The notes under the pieces were generated by a model. It did not search any database and had not been told where the DNA came from. It worked only from the letters and a program-made list of their open reading frames with translations. 64,000 nucleotides of DNA, taken from NCBI RefSeq assembly GCF_049546785.1, contig NZ_JBMWAN010000004.1, positions 434,001 through 498,000 on the forward strand, in the 5' to 3' direction. The DNA comes from Nitrospira_D sp035465795. GTDB lineage: Bacteria; Nitrospirota; Nitrospiria; Nitrospirales; Nitrospiraceae. The first letter of the stretch is position 1. Each line of letters opens with the position of its first letter. Positions 25,717-34,062 of the stretch are shown here, one piece after another. The position numbers were made by a program, and so were the translations under genes.

Positions 25717-28542
25717 TCAGAGTATCAATTGCCGTCGCATGTGCCGGAGTTCTGCCTCATCCTCCGCGTCAAGCTCCTCGCGTTCGAGCCGTTCCACCCG
25801 AACGACGGAGACCTTGTATTCCGGACACTTCGAGCTGTCATCCGCGCTCGACGAGAGCAGCACGTTCACCTCGCTGGCCGGGAAGTGGAAGCTGGTGAAG
25901 AGTTGTCCCGGCTGCACCCGCTCGCTCATGACAAGGGGGAGAGCCGCGCTGCCTCTCGGGCTGACCAGCCGGACGAGCTCCCCGTCCGCGATCCCGAGCC
26001 GGGCCGCATCATCCGGATGCATCTCCAGGGCATCGGCATCCACCACCTTGAGAATGTCCGTCCGCCTCGTCTGGGCCCCGCAATTGTAATGTTGCAGAAT
26101 CCGCCCCGTGACCAGGGTAAAGGGATAGTCCTCCGTCGGCGATTCCCCCGGCGCCAGGTAATCCACGCCCACAAATTGAGCCTTGCCTCTGGGGAAGCTC
26201 TCGCGATGCATGAGGGCGGTCCCGGCATGTCCCGAGGCCGGCACCGGCCACTGCAAGCCGGACGGCGACTCCAGCCGATCGTAGGAGACGCCCGCAAACA
26301 TCGGCGTAAGCCGGGCAATCTCATCCATAATCTCGGACGGGTGGCGATAGGCCATCGGATAGCCCATGCGGGTCGCCACCTGGCAGACCACTTGCCAGTC
26401 GGGAAGAATCCCGTCCGGCGGATCGACCACCTTTCTGATCCGCTGCATGCGCCGTTCGAGGTTCGTGAAGGTGCCGTCTTTTTCCAGGAACGACGCGCCG
26501 GGCAGCACAAGATGGGCGAACTTCGCCGTTTCACTCAAGAAGAGGTCCTGCACGACGAGAAACTCCACCCGCCTCAGGGCCTCGTGCACCTTCTTCAAAT
26601 TGGGATCGGTCTGGGCGACGTCATACCCGATGATCCACAAACCCTTTAACCGGCCGGCCAGCGCCGCGTCCCACATATCGGGCGTCTTCATCCCCCGCTT
26701 GGTCGGCAGGGGACGGCCGGTGACCTGCTGATGCAGCGCCCCCAGCTTCGGATCGTCCAGCGATTGATAGCCGGCAAAATGCGTCGGCAGGCACCCCACG
26801 TCCGACGCACCCTGAACATTGTTCTGGCCGCGGAGCGGATTGATGCCGGTTCCCGGCCTGCCGATATTCCCCGTCGCCAGCGCCAGATCGACCAGGGCCA
26901 TCACGCCGTGGCTGCCCCAGCGATGCTCCGTCACGCCCAGGCCATGCACGCAGAGCGAGGCGCCGCTCGTCGCATAGCGTCGGGCCGCCTCGCGAATGAG
27001 CGCTGCAGAGACGCCCGTGATCTCTTCGGCCCACTCCGGCGTGCAGGGCTCGACCGTCTTCAGCCAATCGTCGATCCCCTCGGTTCGGGACTCGATAAAC
27101 CGCCGGTCCAGCAATCCCTCTTTCGCGATGACATGCGCCATACCGTTCAACAGAGCCACGTTCGTGCCCGGCCTCAGGGGCATATGCAGCGTCGCCAGCC
27201 GCGCCAGTTCCGTCCGTCGCGGATCAATCACGATCAGAGGCACGCCGCGCCGGTGCGCCTGCTTGATACGCGCGCCGACGACGGGATGCGATTCGGTCGG
27301 ATTCGCGCCGACGACCAGAATCAACTTCGCCTGATCGAGATCCTCAATCGAATTCGTCGCGGCCGACGCGCCCAGCGTTTCCATCATGCCGGTGACCGTC
27401 GCGCTGTGGCAGACCCGCGCACAGTTGTCGATGTGGTTGGTTCCCATCACACAGCGAATAAACTTGCCGACGAGATAATTTTCTTCGTTCGTCCCTCGGC
27501 TGGAGGACACCGCCGCCAGCGCATCGGCGCCGTGCTCTGTCTTGATCCGCGTGAACTCTTGGGCAATCCGGTCCAGGGCCGCCTCCCAGGAAATCTTCTG
27601 CCACTCGTTCCCCTTGCGCAGCAGCGGCATGGTCAGCCGATCCGGCGCGTCGATGTAGGTCCAGCCGAACCGGCCCTTCATGCAGGCGTGCCCTTCATTG
27701 GAGGGGCCGTCGTCGGCCGGTTCCATCGTCACGACCTGTCCGTCGCGCACCCCGGCATTGAAGGCACAGCCGACGCCGCAGTAAGCACAGGTCGTCCGCA
27801 CAGACTGTGTCGGGCTTCCGAGCTGCAACACACGCTTTTCAACCAACGCGCCGGTCGGGCACTCCTTCACGCAGGCGCCGCAGGACACGCAGTTGGACTC
27901 GGCAAACCCACGAGCTGATGGCTGATGGCTGATGGCTGAGAGCTCATATCCTCCTGCCGTCGGTCTGGACTCAAATCCGCGTCCAAACATGGTCAGCGCA
28001 AAGGTGCCCTGGATTTCGTCGCAGGCGCGGACACAGCGTGCGCAGGAAATGCAGATCTTGTTATCAAAGGAAAAGAAGGGATTCGAGCTGTCCCGCACAT
28101 CGGCCCGGACGGCCGGCCTGCGATACCGGACCTCCTCAAGCCCCGCCGCTTGAGCCACCTCTTGCAATGCCGGAGACAGGGTCCCGTCAGCCGGCTGCTC
28201 CGACAGCAGGAGTTCCACGACATTCCGCCGCAGCTTGGTCACTCGTTCAGACTGTGTCCGCACCACCATGCCTGCCTGCACCGGCGTCGTGCAGGACGCG
28301 GGCGTTCCTTTCTGTCCCTCCACCTCACAGACACAGAGTCGGCAGGACCCGAAGGGCTTGAGATGATCGGAGGCACAGAGCCCCGGCAGGGCAAGACCAG
28401 CCCGCTTGGCCGCCGTGAAAACCGTGTCTCCACTCTCGGCGCTCACGCGTCGGCCATCGATGGTCAAAGTGACCACGGACTGGTCCGAGGCACGCAGCAA
28501 GGGGCTCGGGGGGGAACTCCGCGACGGTGATTCGTCCTTCAT
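25717..28542 (-). CDS. fdhA: NAD-dependent formate dehydrogenase, catalytic alpha subunit
   Basis: 941 aa from the ATG at 28542. Domains in order: NuoG-like [2Fe-2S] (LCASDHLKPFGSCRLCVCEV, ~55-87), two [4Fe-4S] motifs (CISCARCVRAC at 164; CVSCGACVKEC at 218), the [4Fe-4S] CAYCGVGC at 252, and the molybdo-bis-PGD domains. The Mo ligand is Cys378 in CARVCHSATVTGM; no in-frame TGA/Sec is used. It oxidises formate to CO2 and passes electrons through the FdsB/FdsG subunits to NAD+. Its ATG overlaps the stop of fdhB (ATGA). Residues ~200-210 (ELSAISHQPSA) are a short insertion encoded by a 7-bp tandem repeat. Confidence 0.95.
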   Translation of the reverse strand: MKDESPSRSSPPSPLLRASDQSVVTLTIDGRRVSAESGDTVFTAAKRAGLALPGLCASDHLKPFGSCRLCVCEVEGQKGTPASCTTPVQAGMVVRTQSERVTKLRRNVVELLLSEQPADGTLSPALQEVAQAAGLEEVRYRRPAVRADVRDSSNPFFSFDNKICISCARCVRACDEIQGTFALTMFGRGFESRPTAGGYELSAISHQPSARGFAESNCVSCGACVKECPTGALVEKRVLQLGSPTQSVRTTCAYCGVGCAFNAGVRDGQVVTMEPADDGPSNEGHACMKGRFGWTYIDAPDRLTMPLLRKGNEWQKISWEAALDRIAQEFTRIKTEHGADALAAVSSSRGTNEENYLVGKFIRCVMGTNHIDNCARVCHSATVTGMMETLGASAATNSIEDLDQAKLILVVGANPTESHPVVGARIKQAHRRGVPLIVIDPRRTELARLATLHMPLRPGTNVALLNGMAHVIAKEGLLDRRFIESRTEGIDDWLKTVEPCTPEWAEEITGVSAALIREAARRYATSGASLCVHGLGVTEHRWGSHGVMALVDLALATGNIGRPGTGINPLRGQNNVQGASDVGCLPTHFAGYQSLDDPKLGALHQQVTGRPLPTKRGMKTPDMWDAALAGRLKGLWIIGYDVAQTDPNLKKVHEALRRVEFLVVQDLFLSETAKFAHLVLPGASFLEKDGTFTNLERRMQRIRKVVDPPDGILPDWQVVCQVATRMGYPMAYRHPSEIMDEIARLTPMFAGVSYDRLESPSGLQWPVPASGHAGTALMHRESFPRGKAQFVGVDYLAPGESPTEDYPFTLVTGRILQHYNCGAQTRRTDILKVVDADALEMHPDDAARLGIADGELVRLVSPRGSAALPLVMSERVQPGQLFTSFHFPASEVNVLLSSSADDSSKCPEYKVSVVRVERLEREELDAEDEAELRHMRRQLIL
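27914..27939 (-). repeat. 7-bp tandem repeat (GCTGATG)3+ inside fdhA
   Basis: Three perfect GCTGATG units (27914-27920, 27921-27927, 27928-27934) plus a partial fourth. It encodes SAISHQP on the minus strand, in the linker between two [4Fe-4S] motifs. Three units equal 21 nt, so the frame is kept; a gain or loss of one unit would break fdhA. Confidence 0.85.
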
Positions 28543-30086
28543 GATCGCCTCTTGCCTCTTGCCTCTTGCCTCTTGCCTCTTGCCTCTTGCCTCTTGCCTT
28601 TGGCCTCTCGCCTGAACTCTTCCGGGAATTGTTCCAGCGCCGACAAGACCGGATAGGGTGCCCGTGCCCCAAGACCGCACAAGCTCGTCGCCTTCATCGT
28701 GTCGCCCAATTCGGCCAAGAGGGCCAACTCCGCCGCCGTCGCCTGCCCGCGCTGAATGGATTCAAGAATTTCACGCGCCCGCAGGGACCCCACGCGGCAG
28801 GGGATGCACTTCCCGCAGGACTCGTCTGCGACAAAAGCCATGAGATGCCTCGACAGTTCGAGCATATCCGTTTCGTCGTCGAACACGACGATTCCCCCAT
28901 GGCCGAGAATCGCATCGGCCTTCGCAAAGGCATCGAAACAGATCTGAATGTCCAGCTGCGCCTCGGTGAACAGACTGCCGAGCGGCCCGCCGACCTGCAC
29001 CGCTTTGAACCGCGCCCCGTCCGCCATGCCCTGGCCGAACCGGTCGAGCACCTCACGTAGCGTCAGCCCGAACGGCACCTCGACCAGCCCCGGCTGCTTC
29101 ACCCGTCCGCCGAGTTGAAGCACGGTAGTGCCACGAGACCCATCCGTCCCCATCGACGCATGCCAGGCCCCGCCCCGGGCGAGGATCTTGGGCACGATGG
29201 CGAAAGTGAGCACATTGCTGACAATGGTCGGCTTGCCATAAAGACCGGATTGCGCAGGATGAGGCGGGCGCGCGCGCACCACCCCGCGCCGGCCTTCGAT
29301 GGACTCCAGCAGCGCCGTCTCTTCGCCACAGACATACGAGCCCGCACCCGACAGGACCTCGATAGAAAACAGCCGCCCCTCCCACTCCAGCAAGCCGGCC
29401 GCTTCCGCCCTTTGGATCGCTTCGCGCAGACTGGCCGCCGCAGCCGGATATTCCTGACGGCAATAGACGTAGCCGGCCTCGGCCCCGATGGCCCTGGCGC
29501 AGACCAGCATCCCTTCGATCAAACGGAAAGGATCGCCCTCCATCACCATCCGGTCGCAATAGGTCCCGGCATCTCCCTCGTCGGCATTGGCCACCACATA
29601 TTTCCGGTCCGCCGGCGTGGTCGCCGCGACTTCCCATTTCTTCCAGACCGGGAAGGCCGCGCCCCCTCGTCCACGTAACCCGGAGGTCTTGATCTCCTGA
29701 ATAATCGCCTCCGGACTCATCTGCCTCGCCGCATCCAAGCCGGACCAACCGCCATGCGCCCGATAGGCATCGAGCGCCAATGGCTCAGTGATGCCGAAAT
29801 TGGCAAAGGTGTGGCGCGTTTGTCCGGTCAAAAATGGAATCGCCGAAACAGAAGTTCCCCCGACACCCGCAAGAATGTTTGGGAGATCGTCAGGAATGGC
29901 GCGGCACCAGGCGACCCGCCCGTCAGGACCGTCGCGCTCGACCATCGGCTCCAGAAAGAAGGCCCCGCGCGACGAAGTCCGAACAAGTTGCACGTCGGAC
30001 CGATGCTGCCAGCTATCGGCGAGGCGCCGCCCTCCGGCCGCAAGAGACGAGGTATCGTTTGGAAGATAGAGTCTGACAGGATTCAT
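28539..30086 (-). CDS. fdhB: Formate dehydrogenase beta subunit (NuoF/FdsB-like, FMN/NAD-binding)
   Basis: 515 aa. The FMN/NADH region is intact: GLRGRGGAAFPVWKKWE, NADEGDAGTYCDR, GAGSYVCGEETALLESIEGRRG. The SLBB domain follows, then the C-terminal [4Fe-4S] site ESCGKCIPCRVG with the later Cys in SLCGLG. It carries electrons from the alpha subunit to NAD+. The first ~120 residues are a NuoF-type N-terminal extension. The last ~30 residues are an odd Lys/Arg/Glu/Ala tail (repeated KRQEARG) encoded by a 7-bp tandem repeat and not expected in the family. It overlaps fdhA and fdsG by 4 nt each. Confidence 0.94.
   Translation of the reverse strand: MNPVRLYLPNDTSSLAAGGRRLADSWQHRSDVQLVRTSSRGAFFLEPMVERDGPDGRVAWCRAIPDDLPNILAGVGGTSVSAIPFLTGQTRHTFANFGITEPLALDAYRAHGGWSGLDAARQMSPEAIIQEIKTSGLRGRGGAAFPVWKKWEVAATTPADRKYVVANADEGDAGTYCDRMVMEGDPFRLIEGMLVCARAIGAEAGYVYCRQEYPAAAASLREAIQRAEAAGLLEWEGRLFSIEVLSGAGSYVCGEETALLESIEGRRGVVRARPPHPAQSGLYGKPTIVSNVLTFAIVPKILARGGAWHASMGTDGSRGTTVLQLGGRVKQPGLVEVPFGLTLREVLDRFGQGMADGARFKAVQVGGPLGSLFTEAQLDIQICFDAFAKADAILGHGGIVVFDDETDMLELSRHLMAFVADESCGKCIPCRVGSLRAREILESIQRGQATAAELALLAELGDTMKATSLCGLGARAPYPVLSALEQFPEEFRREAKGKRQEARGKRQEARGKRRS
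28547..28595 (-). repeat. 7-bp tandem repeat (GCCTCTT)7 at the fdhB/fdhA junction
   Basis: Seven perfect units of GCCTCTT (minus strand AAGAGGC) with degenerate copies to ~28613. It encodes the KRQEARG-type tail of FdhB and ends 5 bases before the fdhA start codon. Because the unit is 7 bp and stop-free, all three minus-strand frames are open through it. One unit gained, or two lost, would place fdhB in frame with fdhA. Confidence 0.9.
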
Positions 30087-30565
30087 TGATACCGTTCCAG
30101 CAACACGGCCACATCCACCGCTGAAACCCGTCCGTGGAGTTCGTGATCGATTCTCACGCTGGGCGACACGGCGCAGTTGCCGACACAGGACACAGGCTCA
30201 AGCGTGAACCTCCCATCGGGAGTCGTCTGACCCACTTCGATCCCCAGGCGCGTGCGAATCTCCCGCAGAACCCGGTCACAGCGGTTGGCCAGGCACGACT
30301 CCCCCATACAAACCTGAATGCGGTGCCTGCCGACCGGGTGAGTATTGAGGGAAGGATAATACGAGAGCACCCCGGCCACATCGGCTTCGGTCACGCCCTG
30401 TGAGTGTGCGATGGCCGGAATGACCAGAGGGTCGATCAGACCATACCGGTCCTGAACGGCATGGAGGACACGAAGAATATTCGGCGGCGCTCCGGACGCA
30501 GGGCGCAAGCGGGTGAGCAATTCATCGAGATCGTCTGGTGGGGGCGTCGTCACGGGGTACCTCAT
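30083..30565 (-). CDS. fdsG: Formate dehydrogenase gamma subunit (NuoE/FdsG-like)
   Basis: 160 aa from the ATG at 30565 (an ATG at 30577 is the alternative). It has the NuoE-type N-terminal helical part (LRVLHAVQDRYGLIDPLVIPAIA) and a thioredoxin-like [2Fe-2S] domain with cysteines in CMGESCLANRC and CVGNCAVSP. It passes electrons within the soluble NAD-linked enzyme. It overlaps fdhB by 4 nt and its start lies 44 nt inside the end of the unknown 467-aa gene, showing tight coupling. Confidence 0.92.
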   Translation of the reverse strand: MRYPVTTPPPDDLDELLTRLRPASGAPPNILRVLHAVQDRYGLIDPLVIPAIAHSQGVTEADVAGVLSYYPSLNTHPVGRHRIQVCMGESCLANRCDRVLREIRTRLGIEVGQTTPDGRFTLEPVSCVGNCAVSPSVRIDHELHGRVSAVDVAVLLERYQ

Positions 30566-31925
30566 CGATCCCAACATGCCCGCGCAGCACGTTATAGTCA
30601 AATACCGGCTTGCCGATCCGCCGCCACCCGGGATCGTCGCGTTCCATCTCATCGATCAACCGGCCGACCTGCTCACGACCGGCCGGCGTCGTCGCGGCAT
30701 GGCGCGGCGTCTTCCCGCCCAGGACCGGCGCCTCCCGGTCGCTCCACTCCAGATAGGCGGCCTCCAGAAACTCTTTCAACAGGACCGCATCCTGCTCCGG
30801 CGTGACGACGACGCGCAACGGCTGGTCGGCATTGAGTTCCTCGGGGGTTAACAGGTGCGGCGCCGGGTTGGTCCCCTCTCCGCGGAAATGGAGCGAGAAC
30901 CCGAACGTCCCGGCCAGCTGATGCTTGAGCGCGTCGAGTCGTTCGCGCGAATCGGTTTCCACCCACAACTGAGTCGGCGTCAGCGTGAAACGGGCCACCA
31001 GGCTCTGCTTGTCCGCCGCGGCCGGTTCCCGCTGAATCCACCGCATGGTCCCTCCGGAACCGCTCGGCGAACCGCCGGCCGGCTGGTCGGCTTCAACACC
31101 CTCAAAACCGGCCAGTTGGTCGCGAAGAAACTTGAACTCGCGATGCTCGTAGAGCGCCAAGGCGTACAAATGAGGCTCCCCGTCCTTGGTACGATAGTCG
31201 ATGCTGGCCACGATTTCGAGCAAAGCCCCCAGGCGCATCCGCGCATAGATCCACAGCAGCATATGCCCGAATCGTTTGGCGAATTCGTGCCAATCGCCCA
31301 GCTCGAATGAACCGCCGGTGAGTTCCATCTCACGGCGATAGTCCTTCGTCGTCTCATAAAGCGTCTGCCCCTCTTCCGCGGAAAGAATCAGCGCGCATCC
31401 GCCGACCACCACGTCATTCGTGTCCGGATCCCCCGGCACTTGCACTAATCGAGTCAGCAGGACCTGCCCCGGTTGCAGGCTCTTGGAGAAATCGCCTCCG
31501 CCTACCTGATAGGCGCGGCGATCGCCGAGAGAGCGGCAGGACATCTTCTGCGGCGATTCGCTCGAACAAACCTCCACCAGATCCATGTAGGAATGCTTCA
31601 GGGGATCCAGCCAGGCCCGCTCTTCCTCCGGAATATGTTCGGTGACCACATCCCGGAGTTGTTCGATGAGCGTGAGCTGCCCGTCTTGCGGATAGTAGTC
31701 CGCATAGATCATCAGTGTCGCCAATTCCACTTCCTGCGCGAAGGGAGGAAGCGGCGCCCTCCCCCCCGCTTCAAAGTAGGGGCGCAGCGCCTGGCTCATC
31801 GCGAGATCCCGCTGCGCCTGAAACATCGGCGAAAGGGACAAGACTTCCAGCCTGGCAATCAGCCCGTCCAGCCCGGGAGGCAACGGCGTCCAGAAACCGG
31901 CCGCCGATTCATTCGCGAGCTTCAT
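30522..31925 (-). CDS. Unknown 467-aa protein with C-terminal MbcA/ParS-like segment
   Basis: 467 aa, cytoplasmic. The first ~330 residues are not recognised, but contain a region VLLTRLVQVPGDPDTNDVVVGG that reads like an OB-fold or SH3-like strand set. Near the C-terminus WSDREAPVLGGKTPRHAA, followed by TPAGREQVGRLIDEME, matches the pattern of MbcA/ParS/Xre-toxin-binding-like tails often found in SEC-C-type proteins. No zinc site is present. It is the gene directly upstream of fdsG and overlaps it by 44 nt, so a role in formate dehydrogenase assembly or regulation is possible; this is inferred from position only. Confidence 0.7.
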   Translation of the reverse strand: MKLANESAAGFWTPLPPGLDGLIARLEVLSLSPMFQAQRDLAMSQALRPYFEAGGRAPLPPFAQEVELATLMIYADYYPQDGQLTLIEQLRDVVTEHIPEEERAWLDPLKHSYMDLVEVCSSESPQKMSCRSLGDRRAYQVGGGDFSKSLQPGQVLLTRLVQVPGDPDTNDVVVGGCALILSAEEGQTLYETTKDYRREMELTGGSFELGDWHEFAKRFGHMLLWIYARMRLGALLEIVASIDYRTKDGEPHLYALALYEHREFKFLRDQLAGFEGVEADQPAGGSPSGSGGTMRWIQREPAAADKQSLVARFTLTPTQLWVETDSRERLDALKHQLAGTFGFSLHFRGEGTNPAPHLLTPEELNADQPLRVVVTPEQDAVLLKEFLEAAYLEWSDREAPVLGGKTPRHAATTPAGREQVGRLIDEMERDDPGWRRIGKPVFDYNVLRGHVGIDEVPRDDAPTRRSR

Positions 31926-32133
31926 GAATCTCTTCCATCACACTAGCCTCGGCATCGAACCAATCTTCCAGATCGCGTCCCGCCCGACGGCCGCGCTCTT
32001 CCCACAATTCATAGGCCTTCTGAGAGATGCGCTCCCACATCCCATCGGGCAATTCAATGGGATTTCCCGCGCTCGGCAGGCGTTTCGTCTTCGCCGCTGT
32101 TGAGCCGGCCCGGCTCTTCACCTTACCGCTCAT
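31909..32133 (-). CDS. DUF2934 domain protein
   Basis: 74 aa. The C-terminal ~45 residues carry the DUF2934 signature: IxxxAYELWEERGRRAGRDLEDWFDAE (seen as ISQKAYELWEERGR and DLEDWFDAEASV). The N-terminus is basic. DUF2934 proteins are small, of unknown function, and often lie near stress or heat-shock genes. It overlaps the next gene in the operon by 17 nt. Confidence 0.8.
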   Translation of the reverse strand: MSGKVKSRAGSTAAKTKRLPSAGNPIELPDGMWERISQKAYELWEERGRRAGRDLEDWFDAEASVMEEIHEARE

Positions 32134-32166
32134 GAGACACCTCCTCGTGGCAATTCGAGTTCTTCT

Positions 32167-33120
32167 TTACGACACGGGAATCACGCGGCGATGGCCGGCG
32201 GCAAACTTCGGGCTTCGCACCGTCAAGACAGGGCAACGGGATTGCCGCAGTACGGCCTCGGTCACGCTACCGCTCAGCGCATGCGACAAGCCCCGGCGGC
32301 CGTGGGTGCCCATGACGATCACATCCGCCGGCAGAGTCCTGGCGCTGTCCAGAATCGAGTCGGCCGGAAGCCCTCCCCGCACATGCGAGTCGGCGGTGAT
32401 CTTCGCCCCTGCCAGCGCCTCCACAAAACCGGCCAGCCGCTGCGTCAACCGCTCTCTCATCTCTCCCCGCTTGCGCTCAAGCGACAAGGTAAAGTCCAAC
32501 CCGTAAGAGACTGGTTCCAGCACATGCAGCAGCGAGAGAGACGATCCCGAGCGCTGCGCCAGGAGGGCCGCATACTCGAGAGCCTCGAGCGAACAATCGG
32601 AAAAATCGACCGGGACCAGCACCCGATGCAAGCCGACTCCCGCGCAAGGATGGGAATCCTTGCCGGCCTGATCGGACGGTTCGGCCCGCACGGCCAGGAC
32701 CGGACAGGGAGCCGTCCGGATCACACGCTCCGCCGTACTGCCTAGCAGCACATGGGCAAGCCCCGTCTTGCCTTTGGTCCCGACCACGATCAGGTCCGAA
32801 TCTTCCGCGCGGGCAGCCCCCAGAATTTCTTCGCTGGGAATCCCTGTGGCGATCCGCGTGTGCAAGGAGATCCCGCGCGCCGCGACGCGCGACTTGAGAT
32901 CGGCCAGCTCTTGCGTGGCCCCCTTCATGAGTTCAGCCAAAAAGAGACGGTTGACCTCATACTCCGGATTCATGCCCGGCTGGAATTCCAGCACGTTGAC
33001 CGCCGTCAACGAAGCCCGCCAGGTGGAGGCCAGACACAGGGCATAGGCCTCCGCTTGAGCCGCCCAGGGTGAAAAATCGGTAGCGAACAGGATACGCGGC
33101 CGCTCCCTCTCTATGCTCAC
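32167..33120 (-). CDS. Universal stress protein, two USP domains
   Basis: 317 aa. Domain 1 starts at RILFATDFSPWAAQAEAYAL with ATP-loop GTKGKTGLAHVLLGSTAERV; domain 2 starts at HRVLVPVDFSDCSLEALEYA with GTHGRRGLSHALSGSVTEAV. Both keep the nucleotide-binding pattern. It overlaps the cupredoxin gene upstream by 4 nt and precedes the DUF2934 gene by 33 bp, so it belongs to the formate dehydrogenase transcription unit. Confidence 0.92.
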   Translation of the reverse strand: MSIERERPRILFATDFSPWAAQAEAYALCLASTWRASLTAVNVLEFQPGMNPEYEVNRLFLAELMKGATQELADLKSRVAARGISLHTRIATGIPSEEILGAARAEDSDLIVVGTKGKTGLAHVLLGSTAERVIRTAPCPVLAVRAEPSDQAGKDSHPCAGVGLHRVLVPVDFSDCSLEALEYAALLAQRSGSSLSLLHVLEPVSYGLDFTLSLERKRGEMRERLTQRLAGFVEALAGAKITADSHVRGGLPADSILDSARTLPADVIVMGTHGRRGLSHALSGSVTEAVLRQSRCPVLTVRSPKFAAGHRRVIPVS

Positions 33121-33545
33121 ACAGCCTCCACATTCAGCATTAATAACTCTCCCGTCATATTGGGATGGATCGAACAGCGGAACTCATGGCGGCCGGGACG
33201 GGACATGTTGAACCGGATGGCCGCCTCCCGTTTCGCATCCAGGAACACCCCTCCCAGCCCAGGCCCATAGACCACGACGCCGTCCCGTTCAACTTGCGTC
33301 GGAATCCCTTCAAACATCGTCGAGCCGAAATCGTGGCGCTCTGAGTCCTCATTCTTGACTCTGATCACCGTCGGAACCCCCAGCCGGAGCGTGCCCTGCT
33401 TCGTCACAAACTTAAAATCCTTGATCGTCACCTCGACCACCTGCTCCGGTTGCGACCAGAGCGGCAGATCCACTCCGCCCCACAAAGCCCAGGCCACGCT
33501 CAATCCCATGGCCCATCTCAACGACTGCCGTCCTCGCTTCATCAT
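33117..33545 (-). CDS. Exported cupredoxin-like copper protein
   Basis: 142 aa. A twin start (ATGATG) follows GAGGAGG; the second ATG at 33542 has the better spacing. After a signal peptide ending near SQPEQ, the ~110-residue domain has the cupredoxin layout, with one His in SERHDFGS and the C-terminal ligand loop FRCSIHPNMTGEL (Cys-x2-His-x2-Met). These are type-1 copper ligands as in plastocyanin-like proteins. It is a periplasmic electron carrier or copper sensor. It overlaps the tandem USP gene by 4 nt, an unusual pairing of a periplasmic copper protein with a cytoplasmic USP. Confidence 0.87.
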   Translation of the reverse strand: MMKRGRQSLRWAMGLSVAWALWGGVDLPLWSQPEQVVEVTIKDFKFVTKQGTLRLGVPTVIRVKNEDSERHDFGSTMFEGIPTQVERDGVVVYGPGLGGVFLDAKREAAIRFNMSRPGRHEFRCSIHPNMTGELLMLNVEAV

Positions 33546-33579
33546 GACCTCCTCATCCTCTCTGCCTCTCGTGTACCGC

Positions 33580-34062
33580 TCAAGATCGCGCCTTGACCGG
33601 TAGCGGCACCGTCAGCACCGGACAACCGGCCGTTCGCACTACTTTCTCCGCTGTGCTGCCGAAGAAAATCTTATCGACGCTGCCCGACCGTCCCCCATAG
33701 CTCCCCATGACGACCAGATCGACCTTTTCCACCCGGGCCGTCTTGGCAATCTCGACGAACGGCGCCCCTTCCAAAACCACGCGCTTCATCGTAACCCCTT
33801 TGGCCGCCTCCGATTCGAGCAAACGCCGGACATGGAACCGGGCATAATGCCGTAGGCGGCGCTTTTGGGCGGGGGCATCGGACGGCACCGCCAGCAGTCC
33901 CAGTCGATTGAGGGAGGCGACAGCGCCCATATCAATCACATACAGCAACGTGACCTTCGCCTCACAGAGGCGAGCGAGATCGCAGGCCACCTGAAAGGCT
34001 TCTTCCGAACAGGGAGAAAAATCCACCGGCACCAGAATATGGGAAAACAGCGATCCCTTCAT
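33580..34062 (-). CDS. Universal stress protein, single domain
   Basis: 160 aa from the ATG at 34062 (GAGGTGG just upstream; an upstream ATG at 34092 is less likely). Starts with HILVPVDFSPCSEEAFQVACDLA; ATP-loop GSYGGRSGSVDKIFFGSTAEKV is complete, ending in AGCPVLTVPLP. It is the first gene of the long minus-strand run, 34 bp before the cupredoxin gene, and is transcribed away from the 34432 gene set. Confidence 0.9.
   Translation of the reverse strand: MKGSLFSHILVPVDFSPCSEEAFQVACDLARLCEAKVTLLYVIDMGAVASLNRLGLLAVPSDAPAQKRRLRHYARFHVRRLLESEAAKGVTMKRVVLEGAPFVEIAKTARVEKVDLVVMGSYGGRSGSVDKIFFGSTAEKVVRTAGCPVLTVPLPVKARS

Noticed and set aside
25717..28542. Selenocysteine in formate dehydrogenase
   Set aside because: The Mo-ligand position is a Cys codon (residue 378), with no in-frame TGA or SECIS-like element needed.
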